From: Onchocerca lupi
Lineage: Eukaryota; Nematoda; Chromadorea; Rhabditida; Onchocercidae
DNA length: 64,000 nucleotides
Direction of reading: 5' to 3'
NCBI GenBank assembly: GCA_028564675.1
Contig: JAOVVO010000356.1
Span: 1-64,000 of the forward strand
Shown: positions 1 to 12,857 of the stretch, piece by piece
Numbering within the stretch: the first letter of the stretch is position 1
How the letters are laid out: each line of letters opens with the position of its first letter
Translations under genes and position numbers: made by a program
Notes under the pieces: model-generated
Databases searched by the model: none
What the model was told of the DNA's origin: nothing
What the model saw: only the letters and a program-made list of their open reading frames with translations

Positions 1-4
1 TTTA

Positions 5-35
<31 letters not shown>

Positions 36-481
36 TTTTTTTAATAAGTTGTGAAAATGGAAGAGAGCATTGAAAAATAATTATTTTTAGTGAAACAATT
101 ACGATGAGTTAGAAAAGAAATAATTTTGGAGGCCATTTTACATCTAAAATCCTGTTCCTTCTAATTTCCCACCTTCTGTGATAGATCGTTATGTGACTGT
201 CACCACATACATACATCTTTTCTACATGTGAATATTTCTTTAAATCAAACCACTTCCAATGGTAACTTCTTCCCGTAAACAGCTCATCAAATTTCATAAA
301 TCAATAAAATATTCTTCTCTCATCTCAATTTCATACTGATATTTTAACACTTTTAATTTCTAATCAGATATAATGATCATCAATCAGCTTCTATTTATCA
401 CTAGCAATCACTGATCATCATTTGATCTAACTCATTTATTTGTTTAGATAAATTGTATTCAATGTGTTTTTTGTTTTGATC

Positions 482-513
<32 letters not shown>

Positions 514-2276
514 AAAATCTTATAAGTATTTTTCTTAAATTCTGCAATTCCTTAATTTCTTTACTGTGATCATTAATTTTGTTAAGCTCAATTTGAGCTT
601 AGTTACGATAATAATACCCTCATTATAATTAAGTTTTTAAATATAGATAAAATTATAGCTAAGATAATAATTTGTGATGATAATAAACTTGAATGTAAAT
701 GAAATTATTGGGAAGAATTTGCCATATTAATTGCTTAATTATTCGTTTAATTGACGAGACTAATTAAGCTTATCATTAATTAGGATCAAATATTTTTAGC
801 CAACTTGATAAACATATGATGGTATTTTTCTTAGCTTATTACCGAACTTTTCAGATATATATTTCTCTATGATATATGTATAAATATGTTATTTAACCAT
901 TGGAATTTCACATTGTTATAAAATAAAAATGTTTGAGTCAAAACTCCATTAAAAATATTTTTGAATTTCAAAACTTCAATTAAATATTTTATATTCAAAA
1001 TAATTGTCAATGATTATAAGTTGATTTTAACTGATAATAAATTATCATTGATTTAGAACGGTTATTTAGAAAGGAAAAAGCGCAAACTTTGATAACTTTG
1101 ATAATGATATCCTATCTTCTTCTTACTTCTTCTTACCTTATATTCTTCATTCCTTCCTGAATCATTACTAATTAACAATTGACATTTGATATCGAAATGT
1201 TTTTTTTTTTTAATTAATTATAACAAGGTTAGTTTTTGCACACAATGAATTACACTATAGCATAAAATTTGGATGGAAAGAAAATTTTAAACTTTAAAAA
1301 TTATACGAAAACAAATTCAAATTTTTGAAACAAATTCAAATTCAAATTAGATATATTATGGTACCATGACAATTGCTCCACAAAATGATTATCCAAAATT
1401 TGTTAAAAAGTATTGATAATTTAATGTTTCCTCGTCTTGATTCAATTCGTTCTTGACCTAAATAAATCACACATATCATCTTCATCTTCTTCATTTCCTG
1501 AACATCCTTACTTCCTCTTATCTTATCCTTCTTTCTTTCCATCTTCATATCTATTTCAGTTTTTATCAATTACTCATTTCATTTCTTATCAAAGAATTAT
1601 CATTTATTATTATGAATTTGAATTTATTAATTTACTAAATATTATATTCAGATAGTTTGAGAAAGAAAAGGATTAATTATTGTTGTGCTATTTTCAACCT
1701 AATTACGAATATTATGATTATTATTAAATGATCTTTCTTATCATTTCATATCATTCACAAATATACTTATCATTTCATATGAATATACAAATAATACTAT
1801 CTGCATAGTTAAAACTTTCGAATTATATTCGTAAGAAATTATAATTTTTAATCAATAATAAAAATTAAGTAATCTAGAAAATGACCGATTCGATTCAATG
1901 TAACAAGACTAAGTTGCATTTTCGAATATTCAAATTTATATAATGTTAAAGGCTTTCAAGATCACAACCTATTATAGCTATTAGAATTTGGCTATTGATC
2001 AACATTAAACATATTCAAATCTAGTTTTTCATTTCTTCAAATCAATATCAAAACATTAAATGCAAATAAACAACGAGCATTTATTGATCGATCTTTTATT
2101 AATTGTTTACATCTATAAATTATTTAATCATAGAAGAATTAATCGATTGATTAGCGCATTTTTTTTTTTTTTTTTTTTTCGTTGAATCGTAATTTTTTTT
2201 TGTTTTTTCAATTGCTAAATTTTTAATTTTCAATTTTTGATAGGTTCTTCAACTTTTTTTTTTTTTTTTTTTTGCT
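1..2276. other. Intergenic AT-rich DNA upstream of the PTB gene
   Basis: No convincing gene. It holds a poly-T run at about 3-42, a poly-A run at about 482-510 and a further T run near 2161-2179. A 62-codon open frame on the minus strand at 109-297 has a stop two codons upstream of its ATG and no clear splice sites, so I do not call it. Near 1088-1112 three GATA-type motifs (TGATAA, TGATAA, TGATAT) lie close together; in nematodes such motifs bind intestinal GATA factors, but GATA words are common in DNA this AT-rich. An AG at 2244-2245 could be the trans- or cis-splice acceptor for the downstream gene. Confidence 0.6.
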
Positions 2277-5200
2277 ATGGTGGCAGTACCATTCTGCCGA
2301 TGTCGAGTACTTTATATCGGTAGCGCTGTACCAACAATAACCAAAGATGGACTACAGGGAATTCAGCAACCATTACGTGAACGTTATCCAATTGGTGATA
2401 ATGCTGATACGAAAGGGATTGATTCATGGTTTGTGATATGACCTCTTTTTGTTCATTCTGTCAACTCATATATTTCATCCAATTCTTAATGATTAATGAA
2501 TAATACATATAGGTTGTACGAATGATATTTCATTCTTTTGTTTTCTTGTTTTTTAACTTTACAATTTTTTCAAAATTCTACAAAAAAAAGAAAAAAAAAG
2601 AAATTTTTTTATACGTGCTTTTTTTTTTTTTTTTCTTCTTTTTTTTAGCGATATCATTCTTATCTTTACGACATAAAAAAAAAAAATTTCATCATTTTTG
2701 CATCATAAGAAGTTTTTGATCAATGAATAAATAAATAGCAATTTGTTTAGTAATTTTTTTTTTTTTTTTTTTTTTTTTTACCAATTCAATAAGAAAAGAT
2801 TATTAATTTAAGATGCTTACATTTATTCTCAATAATTTAATAAAAATCAATGAAATATTTCATTAATTAGGAAAAGAAACTAACGATACTTTTTCATATC
2901 TTATCTATTAAATTATTTCAGGTTATCAGTATGGTCTAATGGTTTATTGTTAGAATACATTGATGGTGATAAAAAAACTGAAACAGCTTTTCATCCAATT
3001 AATTCGCTTCATTATTGTGCAGCCGTACGTTACGTGAACGTAACCGGATATGCGATTGAAGGTGGTGGAGAACGATTCCTTCCCTTAGATTCACCATTTG
3101 CAAGTGGTGAAGATAGTCAACATCCGCCAATTTTTGCTGCTATTTTCAGGAGAACTACCGGAATTAAAGTTAGTTTTAAAGGGAAAAATTTCTACTTCCA
3201 GAAAAAGCATAACTTTGATTGACTTCTAAAAAAAAAAATGCGAAATTCTAAGTGTGAAGTTTTTTTTTTCTTTTTTTTTTTTGTTAGTTTGCATTTTTAT
3301 TAAAGTTGGTTTTTTGTATTTTTATATTGAATTTTTCTAAAATACCACAAAGACTAATTATAGCCAGAAAACAAGCAGTAACAACAATTAATTAAATAAA
3401 TTTTAGTACTAATTAAAAACATATTTGCAATGTTGCGAAATTCTAAGACATGAACTTTGCACTTTGAAATCGGCTAATCTTTTTTTTTTTTTTTTTTGGC
3501 CTAATTTTTGAAGTACAAATTTAAGCAATCAATTTTGATAAAATTTATGACAAAAGTTGTTTGACAAAATTTTATTTAAAAATGATGCAATCTTTAAGAA
3601 TTAAGCCAAAAGTGAAAAAACCTAAAAAACTAATGTTGCAAATCTTGGACAAATTCTTTATAGCAGAAAAAAAAAAAAAATCCTGGATTCTTGGACCATG
3701 ACATTGATTGAAGAATTTTTCAATAGCTATTTGATTAAGTTTATTTACGAGTTTTACTAATTAAATACGAAGACTTCGTATTAGTATTACTTAAATATTC
3801 AATTTCTTATATCGAATTCAATTACATTCCAATTTAAATTGTTAATTAATTTTTATTTCAATTTCAGGTCTTAGAATGTCACGCATTTATATGTACAAAT
3901 GCAAAAGCAGCAAATGCTCTCGTACGTTGTTGCTTTCATGCGTACGCTGAATCAATGTATATTAAGTTGGATGAACGATTACCCGCATTGAAATCCATCA
4001 AGGAAGCTAGTAGAAGTGCCAGTCCACCAAGTGAACCACTTCCAAGGTTTTCCAAAAAATTCCTTTTTTCATATAATTTAATTAGACTAATTAAATATCA
4101 TATTGAATCTCTATTATCTTGGCCATAAACTTTTTTCGAGCATTAATGCTGAATTAAAGATCAAAAAATCGATTGATACAAAAAATTTGTTCATGCCAGA
4201 ACGTGAATTTCTCCTATAAGTTACATTTTAAAGTAATCGAAATGATTCATTCATTTGATAATCGATGAGGATGAAAGATAGATTAATTCGCTTGCAACTT
4301 ACAATTATGGCTGATTTCAGAAAAATGTAAACTTTTCCAAAAGATTGACACAAAATGGATGCAATTTGCATTAACATACAAGTGATATATTTAAATGAAT
4401 TATAAATCAGGCAATAAGAAGTTGAATATTTTGTGCTAATTTACATCTCATTTAAATTGCAAATAAATTGAAAATTGACAATTTTAAGTGAAATCGAAGA
4501 AATTACAACAATCGATGATGACAAAGAGTTGGAGCAACAGCAACAACGATGGGCCGAACGAGCAATCGGTAAAGAAGCCTGGGAAAGGCGACAACAATCA
4601 GGTGAATATGATTCGGCAAGTATCTCTTCATCCATCGCTAATCGTTTTCGCATCAAGAAGCAAGATCGTGAACGAACAAATAGTTAGTTTCATGTCAAAA
4701 TAGTTTGTCAAAATTATACAAATTATAATCTAAAATCATTTCTTTCTCTCAAAAAAAAAAAAAAAAAAAAAGTTTTTTAATTTCAATTTTACATAAAAAT
4801 AGAAATTTTCATGCTAAATTATGAATTAGTAAAGTTTCTTTTTTTTTTTTTTTTTTTTTGGATTTCTACATTTTTCATGTAATTTAAGAAAATTTAAAAA
4901 ATTCAAAATTGTTTTTTTAAAACTTTAAACTTAATTATCGTAATTATTAATTGTATATTCATTTAAATCGGAATATCTTGGTAATGAAATAAATTTGAAT
5001 TCATAAATTAATTCTGTTGATGAAGTATTAATTATTGATATTTGATGTCAATTTCTTAAAAATGCATATAATGCTTATCAATCAATCTTATGCCATTTTC
5101 CTTCTCTTAAGCTCTTGACCGATATTCATCGGTAAAACACTTACGAACAACATCCTGACCTAACATCAAGTCTCATCGTAACTATAACCTAACCCATGAC

Positions 5201-7161
5201 CTTTATCTCACATTCTACTGATATTCAAGTTGAATTTCGGGAAAATTTGATCGTAGCATTTTGGTCTCTACACAAAATTTCGTCGTAAAGTCTCGTTTCG
5301 CAATCCAACTTGCGGCAAATCTATTCCGCATTATACTAATATTCAGGCTGAATTAAGAAATAGGCGAGATTTTATACGTATTTCAAGTCAGAGAATCACT
5401 ATTTTTCCTCAATTTCTTGCTTCTCTATTAACTCATTAATTAGGAATGCTATCAGTAAGTTAATGATTGTTAATTCTGATTCTGTCTCTTCTATCGAAAC
5501 ATCGAAATATAATTAATGAATTAATAGGAAATAAATAAATGCAATAATGAATTAGATAAATGATCATAATTTACCATCGAATAATCCATCAGTAATGCTT
5601 ATTCTATCATCTTCATTCATGAATTCTCTTTAAATTTTTGCTCAATTTTTTGTATTGATATGCTACTTCATTATTGAATATCATTAATGTATATTCGCAT
5701 GTACTTTATGCCAAGGTCATCTTAAGGTCCAAAAATGACCAATGAAGCAAATGGCTCTTCTTTTTTTTGCCCAAAGAAATATGATTTCGGGCTATCAATC
5801 AGATTGATAATCAGAGTGACAATTAGGAAATGGCCAATAAAGCCAATAAAAAGTTGGTTAATTATAATCCAAGAAAGAGAAAGGAGAAGAGAGAGAGAAA
5901 TTGGAAGCCAGAATCAGCAATCAACTATCCTAGTCAAGGTCATCAAATTCAGGCGGAATGATCTTTGATCAGATATGATAAATCAAGTTGGGATAAGGAA
6001 TGAACAACTGATGAAAATAGAATGAACATAAGTATTTACCTTTATTTTACCTTTATCATAAAACTTCATTCAACTGCAATTATTGCAAATTTATTTTGCA
6101 TTAATAAATGCAAAATTTAGATGCTTTTTGTTAAACAATAAAAAAAAAAAAACAAACAAACAAACAAATAGTTCAAGGACGACATATATTTCCTTTTTTT
6201 TTTTTTTTTTTTTTTTAAATTTTGAAAAATTCTTGCATTCAAAAATTTCATTTCTAAAAGATGAATTGCTTAGATTTTCGAGAAGCAAGGAGAAAAAAAA
6301 CAGTTAGATGGTTTTTGCCAAGCAAAAAAAAAAAAAAACAAACAGTTCAAGGACTGACATACATTTTTTGATTTTTTTCTAAAATTTTGAAAAATTTTCC
6401 AAAAATTTCATTTCTAAAAGATAAATTTCTTATATTTTTGAGAAATATGATGAAAAAAAAAAAAGAAGATTACTGAATAAAATTTAATAAATTTAGATTA
6501 AATAAAAATAATTCAAATTACCAGAAAGACTGTAAACCTCATTTTGGATAATCTTTCTTAGGTTACAAATCTCATCGAATGATCGATCTTATAATTTTCT
6601 ATTTCTTATCGAACTTATTTTATAACAAATAATCTTTCATTCAATATCTAACTTTTTTTTTTTCCCATCCAGATTAGATATAAAAAATGCTTAAAACCTA
6701 TTTTAATCGTATTTCAACTTCTTGGCGGCCTTTTTTTTTTCCTTCAACTTTTCAACATTTTCAATCATAGATAATTAAAATTGAAAATTTCATCATGTAA
6801 TCTAATATATTCTATTTTTTTGACGATTCTTGCTTATGGCAATTAGATTTTAGATTATTAGTCATTCAACAATTAACTCTTATTCAACCAGATCAGATAT
6901 CCGGATTAGACCATTTTAACCGGATTTCCATTTCCTGAAAATAGGTATATTCCGGTTGCTTAAGCTATTATTTCTGTGTTCTTTGTTAATCGATAATGGA
7001 TGGCAATTATGCAAAAATGTGGATGAATTCGTTTCTCACCGATCGAATTATAGTAGTAACCTACGAATTGCGATAGTGTAATAATTTGTATGCCGTTGAA
7101 CTCAAAAATCACATTCATTCCATAGTATCTCAAGTCGTAAAACCGATCCGTCCTAGAACTT

Positions 7162-7198
<37 letters not shown>

Positions 7199-10100
7199 AA
7201 AGAAAAGAAGAGATTATTATCAATGATTTGGAACGAATATTATCAACAATACAATTAATTGGTTCTTTTAGGGATAAGGATGGTATTTTTTTTAAAGTTG
7301 AAATGAGCTATCCAAATGATCCGTGTTATAAAACGAATAAAAAAAAAAAAAGAAAAAGTTTACCTACCAAAAAGATTTAAGAGAAAAAAAAAAAACAACC
7401 AAAAAAAAGGGTTCATTACAAGAATTGAATTTGCGATCAACTTTTTAAAATTTTCAATACTTCAAGTTTGAAATTTCCAAAAAATTTTATGCATAAATTT
7501 TTAAAAAATAGAATTTTGATTTTTTCTTTAATTTGAGATTAATTTCATTTGTATTCTTAAATTTTTCATTATAAATCAATAAAGAATTAAAGATGATTAA
7601 CAACTAAATAGTATTACTTTCATTTCTTTTAATTTTCAAAAAATTTAATGCTGAAAAAAAAAAAAAATTTCAGGTGATCAAGCTTTGGTACCCTATACGA
7701 ATGGTGTGGATTCATTTTCACGACGGGCGGGTAGTGATATTGATATGATATGTGGTGATAGCGGTGGTGAAACACCATGTCCTGGTAAATATTTCAATTA
7801 TTGAACTTTTTTTTTGTCAAAAGTTTTGAAAAATACTAAAAAATCAAATTGTTCACAATAATTTACTTTTTTTTGTCGTAAAAACGACAGAAAAAAAACT
7901 TATTATTTATTTATTTATTATTTACTATTATATTTGCAAATAATACAAATTAAATAAGATTGTATCAATTAGTTCTTATAATAAAAATTTGAAATTATCA
8001 TTTCAATATTTTAATTAAAATTTACGATATGAAGCTAAATTTTGCAAAAATTTCAACATATCTGATGAACATATTTACCTATTGATTTCTTCCGATATAC
8101 GATCGCATTGTTTACCTAAATTATTTTATGGCAATTTTAACATAACTTAAATTATTTCATGGTAATTTTAATATAATCTAAATTATTTTATTGCAATTTT
8201 AATAAAATCTAAATTATTTTATGGCAATTTTAATAAAATCTAAATTATTTTATGACAATTTTGGTATAATTGGAAATAAATATCTCGTATTTTTTTTCAG
8301 GTATGCATCCACCAGGTATGTTACCGCCACATTTTCGTGGTGGAACATTACCATTACCGCATATGATGCCAGCACATCCATTAATGCGGCCACCATTATT
8401 TGTGCCATTTCCGCCACCAACACCGCCACCACCACATTTACTACCACCGATGCATCATCGTCTTATGCCAATAATGGGAGCACCACCGCCACCAAATTTT
8501 GGTATTTAAATCTCTCAATTATGATATGATATGATTAGCAAAAGATATTGATTATTTGAAAGAAGAAACAATTATGGAATAAATTTTGAGAAGATTCATT
8601 TTGCTATAATAATTTGTTGCAATTTTTAGGAATGCCACCACATTTACCGCCCGGTATTTATCCTTTTTCACCAACACATTTTGGCATGCTACCGCCACGA
8701 TTTATGACTCCATATGGACCAATACCACCGCCAATGGGACGACCACGAAGTCCACCTGATGGACCGATCATTACCGGTCCTGAATCGGTTTACGGTACAC
8801 TACCAAGGAGACCGGCTTACGAAGAGCCCATTTATATGCCTGGAAATGGACCATATATGCCACCACAAGCAAGTTATCAACCTGGAAATTATCTAATCGA
8901 TCAATATGATGCCTACTATGATTCCTTGAAAAGGCAGCGAAGTTCGCATCATAATAACAAGGTTAGAAGACCGCTAAAATTGACCCTAAAAATAATTATT
9001 ATTTGACCTCTGAAATGATAAAGTATTTCTTCCAGTAACACAAATGATGGAACGTTGAATGTTCAGAAATTTTAAAGAATATTACGCTAAATTTAAATTT
9101 TAACAGAAATAAAGATTCAAATTATCTTTTGATTTAATCTTCTGAAGTATGAAGTGAAGGCTTCAGTATCAAGGCTAATGTATAAAAGCATTGCAAGGTT
9201 TTGAAAATAATTAATAAATAGAATTCCTGGCATGAAATTCTAGGGATCGGCTGGTGCTGAATCGCAAACAAGTTCAAGGCGTGCGGCAGTTCCATCAGAA
9301 AACGACGAATCATCGCAATTTTGGGACTCTTACGAAGCTAGCATATATCGAAAACCACACTTGAATGAGAAGGTTGAGATTTTTATTGTAAATTGAAATT
9401 GAAATGATCGATGTATTACATAGGAAAGTTAATCTCAACTTGGTCATATGCAAGATACAATTTTAAAAAATTTAAGACAAAAAAAAATTAAATTTTGAAA
9501 ATTTTAAAAAAAAATTTTTTCTTTTTTTTTAAATTTATAAATAAGAATTGAAAGAAATTTTTAGCCAAGGAATCAGTAAATCCGAATCCCTGAATAAAAA
9601 AATGGAAATATGGTAATGCAATTAGGATTTGAAGGGCGTAAAATCAAATGATTTTCAAATATATTTACTTTAAGCTATAAATAATAATTATGATCCTTAA
9701 ATAAGAATGTTATGAATAATAATCTGCCAGTAATTTTGCATCTCCAAAATGTGCCGTAATAATTAAAAAAAAAAAAAAAAATTATAAAAGCAATTTAGTG
9801 AGGAAAAATTCAAGCATTCTGCTTTTCGTCATCATTTTAATGAATCCACGAATTCCTTACTTTTACTATTAACATTTATTTACCTATTTCTCACACTTCA
9901 TCAGCTATAACTATAAATAATTAATCAATTAATTAAATGAAGAAAATTGAGCATAGAATAGCATGTGCACAATTCTTTGCAGATAAAAAAAATGGACAAG
10001 CGAAATAAATAAAACAAAATTAAAATTCGAAAAAAAAAATGCAATCTTCCTCTTTATCAATTGTTTTTCATGTCTTATATTCCCAGTAAATATTCGATTA

Positions 10101-10830
10101 CTTTATTTATTAAATTATTTGACAATTCTTTTGCTAACCAAATTTTTATTTAAATACTAATTAGACATTGGGTTCCCATTGAATGCAGAAAGTAAGTATG
10201 GTCAATAAATCCGATCCGCTCACTTATTTTACCTAACACAGGTATGACAACCAGGAGAAAGAAAAAGTAGTTATATCCCATATAAGAACATATGTCTATT
10301 CGAATGCAACGTTGCATGAAAATTTCAAAGCAATCGATGGAGAATTTTTCGAAGATTTGAAATCAAAAAAAAAGTAATGAGGAATATTTACATTTTTATT
10401 TATAGAGATTAAGCAAAAATTGAGAAAATATTTAATTTTATGCAAGATCGAAATATTTTGTGAAAAATTTTTACAGGCATTTTCCGCAACTGCTCGTTCA
10501 ATGCCAACAGCAACAACTGTTGTAGCAACCAATCATAATCATTCGATTACAACAAGCATCAGTCATCATCATTATCATCCAACAACAACAACAACAACAA
10601 CATCATCAACAGGAACAACAACAACAACAACAACAGCAACAACAACAACAACAATAGCAGGACTGGGAACAATTAGACGAGAAACGGTTGATATTGTTGC
10701 AAGGCCTGAAACACCACCTATTGATTATGATACTGCATTTAATGAAATGCATATTAGTAGTAATAATACTAATAACAATAAACGACAACAACAACAACAA
10801 CAACAACGTACTACTGCTGTCATGTATTGA
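2277..10830 (+). CDS. PTB/PID-like domain protein with Pro/Thr/Gln-rich tail (9 exons)
   Basis: Exons: 2277-2428, 2922-3168, 3868-4046, 4489-4682, 7674-7784, 8301-8501, 8630-8961, 9244-9372, 10477-10830; 1899 nt, 632 aa, all phases consistent. Residues about 8-180 look like a phosphotyrosine-binding (PTB/PID) fold. The start is RVLYIGSAVP, followed by a central SWLSVWSNGLLLEY strand pair. The end is a strand plus amphipathic helix (ECHAFICTNAKAANALVRCC), as in FAM43/Dab-like PTB proteins that bind NPxY-type peptides. Next come an acidic, Gln-rich charged segment and a region with many Met-Pro-Pro and poly-Pro stretches (exons 6-7). The tail is poly-Thr, Asn- and Gln-rich and ends in TTAVMY. 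No catalytic motif or membrane segment is seen. Exon 4 has three phase-compatible donors (after 4569, 4601 or 4682), so its end is uncertain; I use the longest. A scaffold/adaptor role is inferred from the domain. I do not recognise the exact orthologue. Confidence 0.82.
6116..6475. repeat. Diverged tandem duplication of about 180 bp in an intron
   Basis: Two adjacent copies (about 6116-6301 and 6302-6475) share the order: TTAGATG-GTTTTTG-type start, poly-A with AAACAAAC, AGTTCAAGGAC, a T run, AAATTTTGAAAAATT and TTTCATTTCTAAAAGAT. It lies in the 3-kb intron 4 of the PTB-domain gene. Both copies are degraded and non-coding. Confidence 0.7.
7165..7194. repeat. (GA)15 microsatellite
   Basis: A run of GA dinucleotides in the large intron 4 of the PTB-domain gene, followed by a purine-rich stretch. 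Confidence 0.95.
8116..8270. repeat. 31-bp minisatellite, five copies, in an intron
   Basis: Five head-to-tail copies of a 31-bp unit whose core reads TAAATTATTTTATGGCAATT. They differ by a few substitutions. The array occupies the end of intron 5 of the PTB-domain gene and stops about 30 bp before the exon 6 acceptor (AG at 8299-8300). Confidence 0.9.
10578..10654 (+). repeat. ACA trinucleotide tract coding for poly-Thr
   Basis: Imperfect ACA triplet runs inside the last exon of the PTB-domain gene encode stretches of seven and more Thr residues. A second triplet tract (CAA, about 10786-10806) encodes seven Gln near the C-terminus. Both are likely to vary in length between individuals. Confidence 0.9.
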
Positions 10831-11710
10831 AAATATTATTGGAATTAAATGTGAAGTAAATTATTTAAATTTTTCGAAATATCTTTTAAAAAATATTATC
10901 CAAAATTTCATAAAATTTTTGTAAAAGTTTTAGTAAGAAAAAATGAAAAATGAAAAAAAAAAAAGCACCATCGATATTAGCTTCTCGATGAAAAATTCCA
11001 TTTCATAAATGGATTTGGAAAATTTAAAAAAAAAAAAATAATAATAATACAGTAAATACAGTACTTTCTCAGCCATATATATGTTTTAGTCGCTGTTAGA
11101 CTAGGATTGCATGCCATATTTGCTTAATATTAACAAATACATTTCTCTCTTCATTTGATACTTTAAATAATATTATAAATAAAAGTGGCCTTATTTGTTA
11201 CGCAAATAATATTCAAAATAAAAAAAAATATGATACAAATAGCATTTTAATTAAAATGAATCCTATTTGTTATGCAAATAGAATACTAAGTTTAATGTTA
11301 GCCTAAAATATAAGCCTAGAAATTTTTCTTTATTTTTCTATATCATCATTTTCTTGGAAATATTTCTTCACTCTTGTCTTATATTTCTACCATAAAACTT
11401 ATTTTTTTACTGTGATACATTAAAATCATGACAGAAATTTCTTTCTCATTTTTCGTTAATTTTTGTAAAATTTCTTCCCATATTCCCATTAATTATCATT
11501 ATTTGCTATCTATCTTTGTTACTTACTTCAGCATTGTATAACAATTGATTATTTCTTATCATTCAATCATTCGATCAACGAATATCACTCAACATCTATG
11601 TAAAATAAAACCAAAGTATGCCATACATAAAACTTTATAATTTTTCCAACCATCAAATTGTTTCTTCAATCTATTTAGTTGCCTAGGCCACATAGATGTT
11701 TGCTTACTTT

Positions 11711-11862
11711 GTAATCATCTTGCAGAATTTTGCTGCTGCAATATGCTACTTTTATGGTCATCTTGCAAATTTTCTCACTGCAGCATGCGCATAACTTTTA
11801 TTTTTATGGTCGTATTGCAGAAACTTTTGTTGTTGCAGTATGCATGCAATTTCGGCTGCATT
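11711..11862. repeat. Degenerate three-copy tandem repeat, about 45-55 bp
   Basis: Three successive copies follow the pattern TACTTT-(T)ATGGTCATCTTGCA-TTT-CTGCTGCAGTATGC. The copies begin near 11711, 11752 and 11796. Each contains a near-palindromic CTGCAG/GCATGC element. No coding frame is shared between copies. Confidence 0.65.
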
Positions 11863-12655
11863 GTCGAAATCCCGTAATTCTTGCTGATTTTATCAAGAAA
11901 ATGATAATTCCATGCCTTTATAAACGATAATAAATGTATTGTCCTCATGGTATGAATCATTCACTGATACATATTTACTCAAATATCTTTTTACTCAAGA
12001 ATAGAATATGCTTAACTTGCTCATGCACAAATACTACAAAAAGTGATTTATTGAGATTTGCATTTCATTACTGCTACATTCAGTTTTTTTAAAATTTAGT
12101 TTGTTTAAATAAGCGAACATTGGCAACATTTGCATTGGGTAAATTTACTGAATTGACTTAATTTAAAATTAAGGAATATGCACCTTATTAATCTAATTAC
12201 CATGAAACATACGTATATTATTTATTTTAATTGATGAAATGCCAGGTTATGCTTTTTTGAACAAACTTTTTCTATAGCTAATGAGAACTTTTTGATAGAT
12301 TATGTAGATCACAATTACAATTTGGGATTTTATCATTCCAAACTCATTATTTCGGCTAAACTTTAGATGATTTCAACATGAGACTATTATTATTCAAAAT
12401 CAAATTTATTAAAATTATCGTAATCAATTGGTATTAAAGATTTTGAATAATGTTTATCTAAAATTATTGTTTATAGTATCGAAAAAAATAAAATCTTAAA
12501 CTGAGGAATGCTAACAGACGGAATGAGACAGAGCATACACAACAATAAATACCAATAATAACAAATTATCATTTAAGAAAGCAATCAAGATGAAACCGAA
12601 GATGATCTGTTACTTTAAAAAAAAAAAAAGAAAAAGGATAGCTAATCATAAATTA

Positions 12656-12708
12656 TCATTAAAACATCATTCAAAGCAAGAATTTTATTTTGAATGATGT
12701 TTTAATGA
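12656..12708. repeat. Perfect 20-bp inverted repeat (hairpin)
   Basis: The left arm at 12656-12675 (TCATTAAAACATCATTCAAA) is the exact reverse complement of the right arm at 12689-12708, with a 13-nt loop. It lies about 150 bp past the apb-1 stop codon, probably in or just beyond its 3' UTR. A partial third copy of the arm (ATCATTCAAAGCA) follows near 12715. No recognised microRNA seed was noticed. Confidence 0.9.
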
Positions 12709-12857
12709 CAAATAATCATTCAAAGCAGGAAAAATGCAGTATTATAATCGTGTTCTCATACAACCATACATGAAAGAACGTCTAAAAGCCGTTTAGTTGC
12801 TATGTTTAACCTACAAATCAACGATTGGTATGAATGTTTAACAGGGTTTTTTCAACT

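Larger units (their letters stand above)
10831..12857. other. Convergent intergenic region between the PTB gene and apb-1
   Basis: Holds the 3' untranslated ends of two converging genes. AATAAA-type signals occur on the plus strand, for example near 11178. A degenerate three-copy repeat lies at 11711-11862 and a strong hairpin at 12656-12708. Octamer-like words (ATTTGTTATGCAAATA and a close relative) occur near 11194 and 11266. No coding exon was found. Confidence 0.6.

Noticed and set aside
109..297. 62-codon minus-strand open frame with four Trp
   Set aside because: Complete with an upstream in-frame stop, but no splice signals or family resemblance; length is within chance for this number of ATGs.
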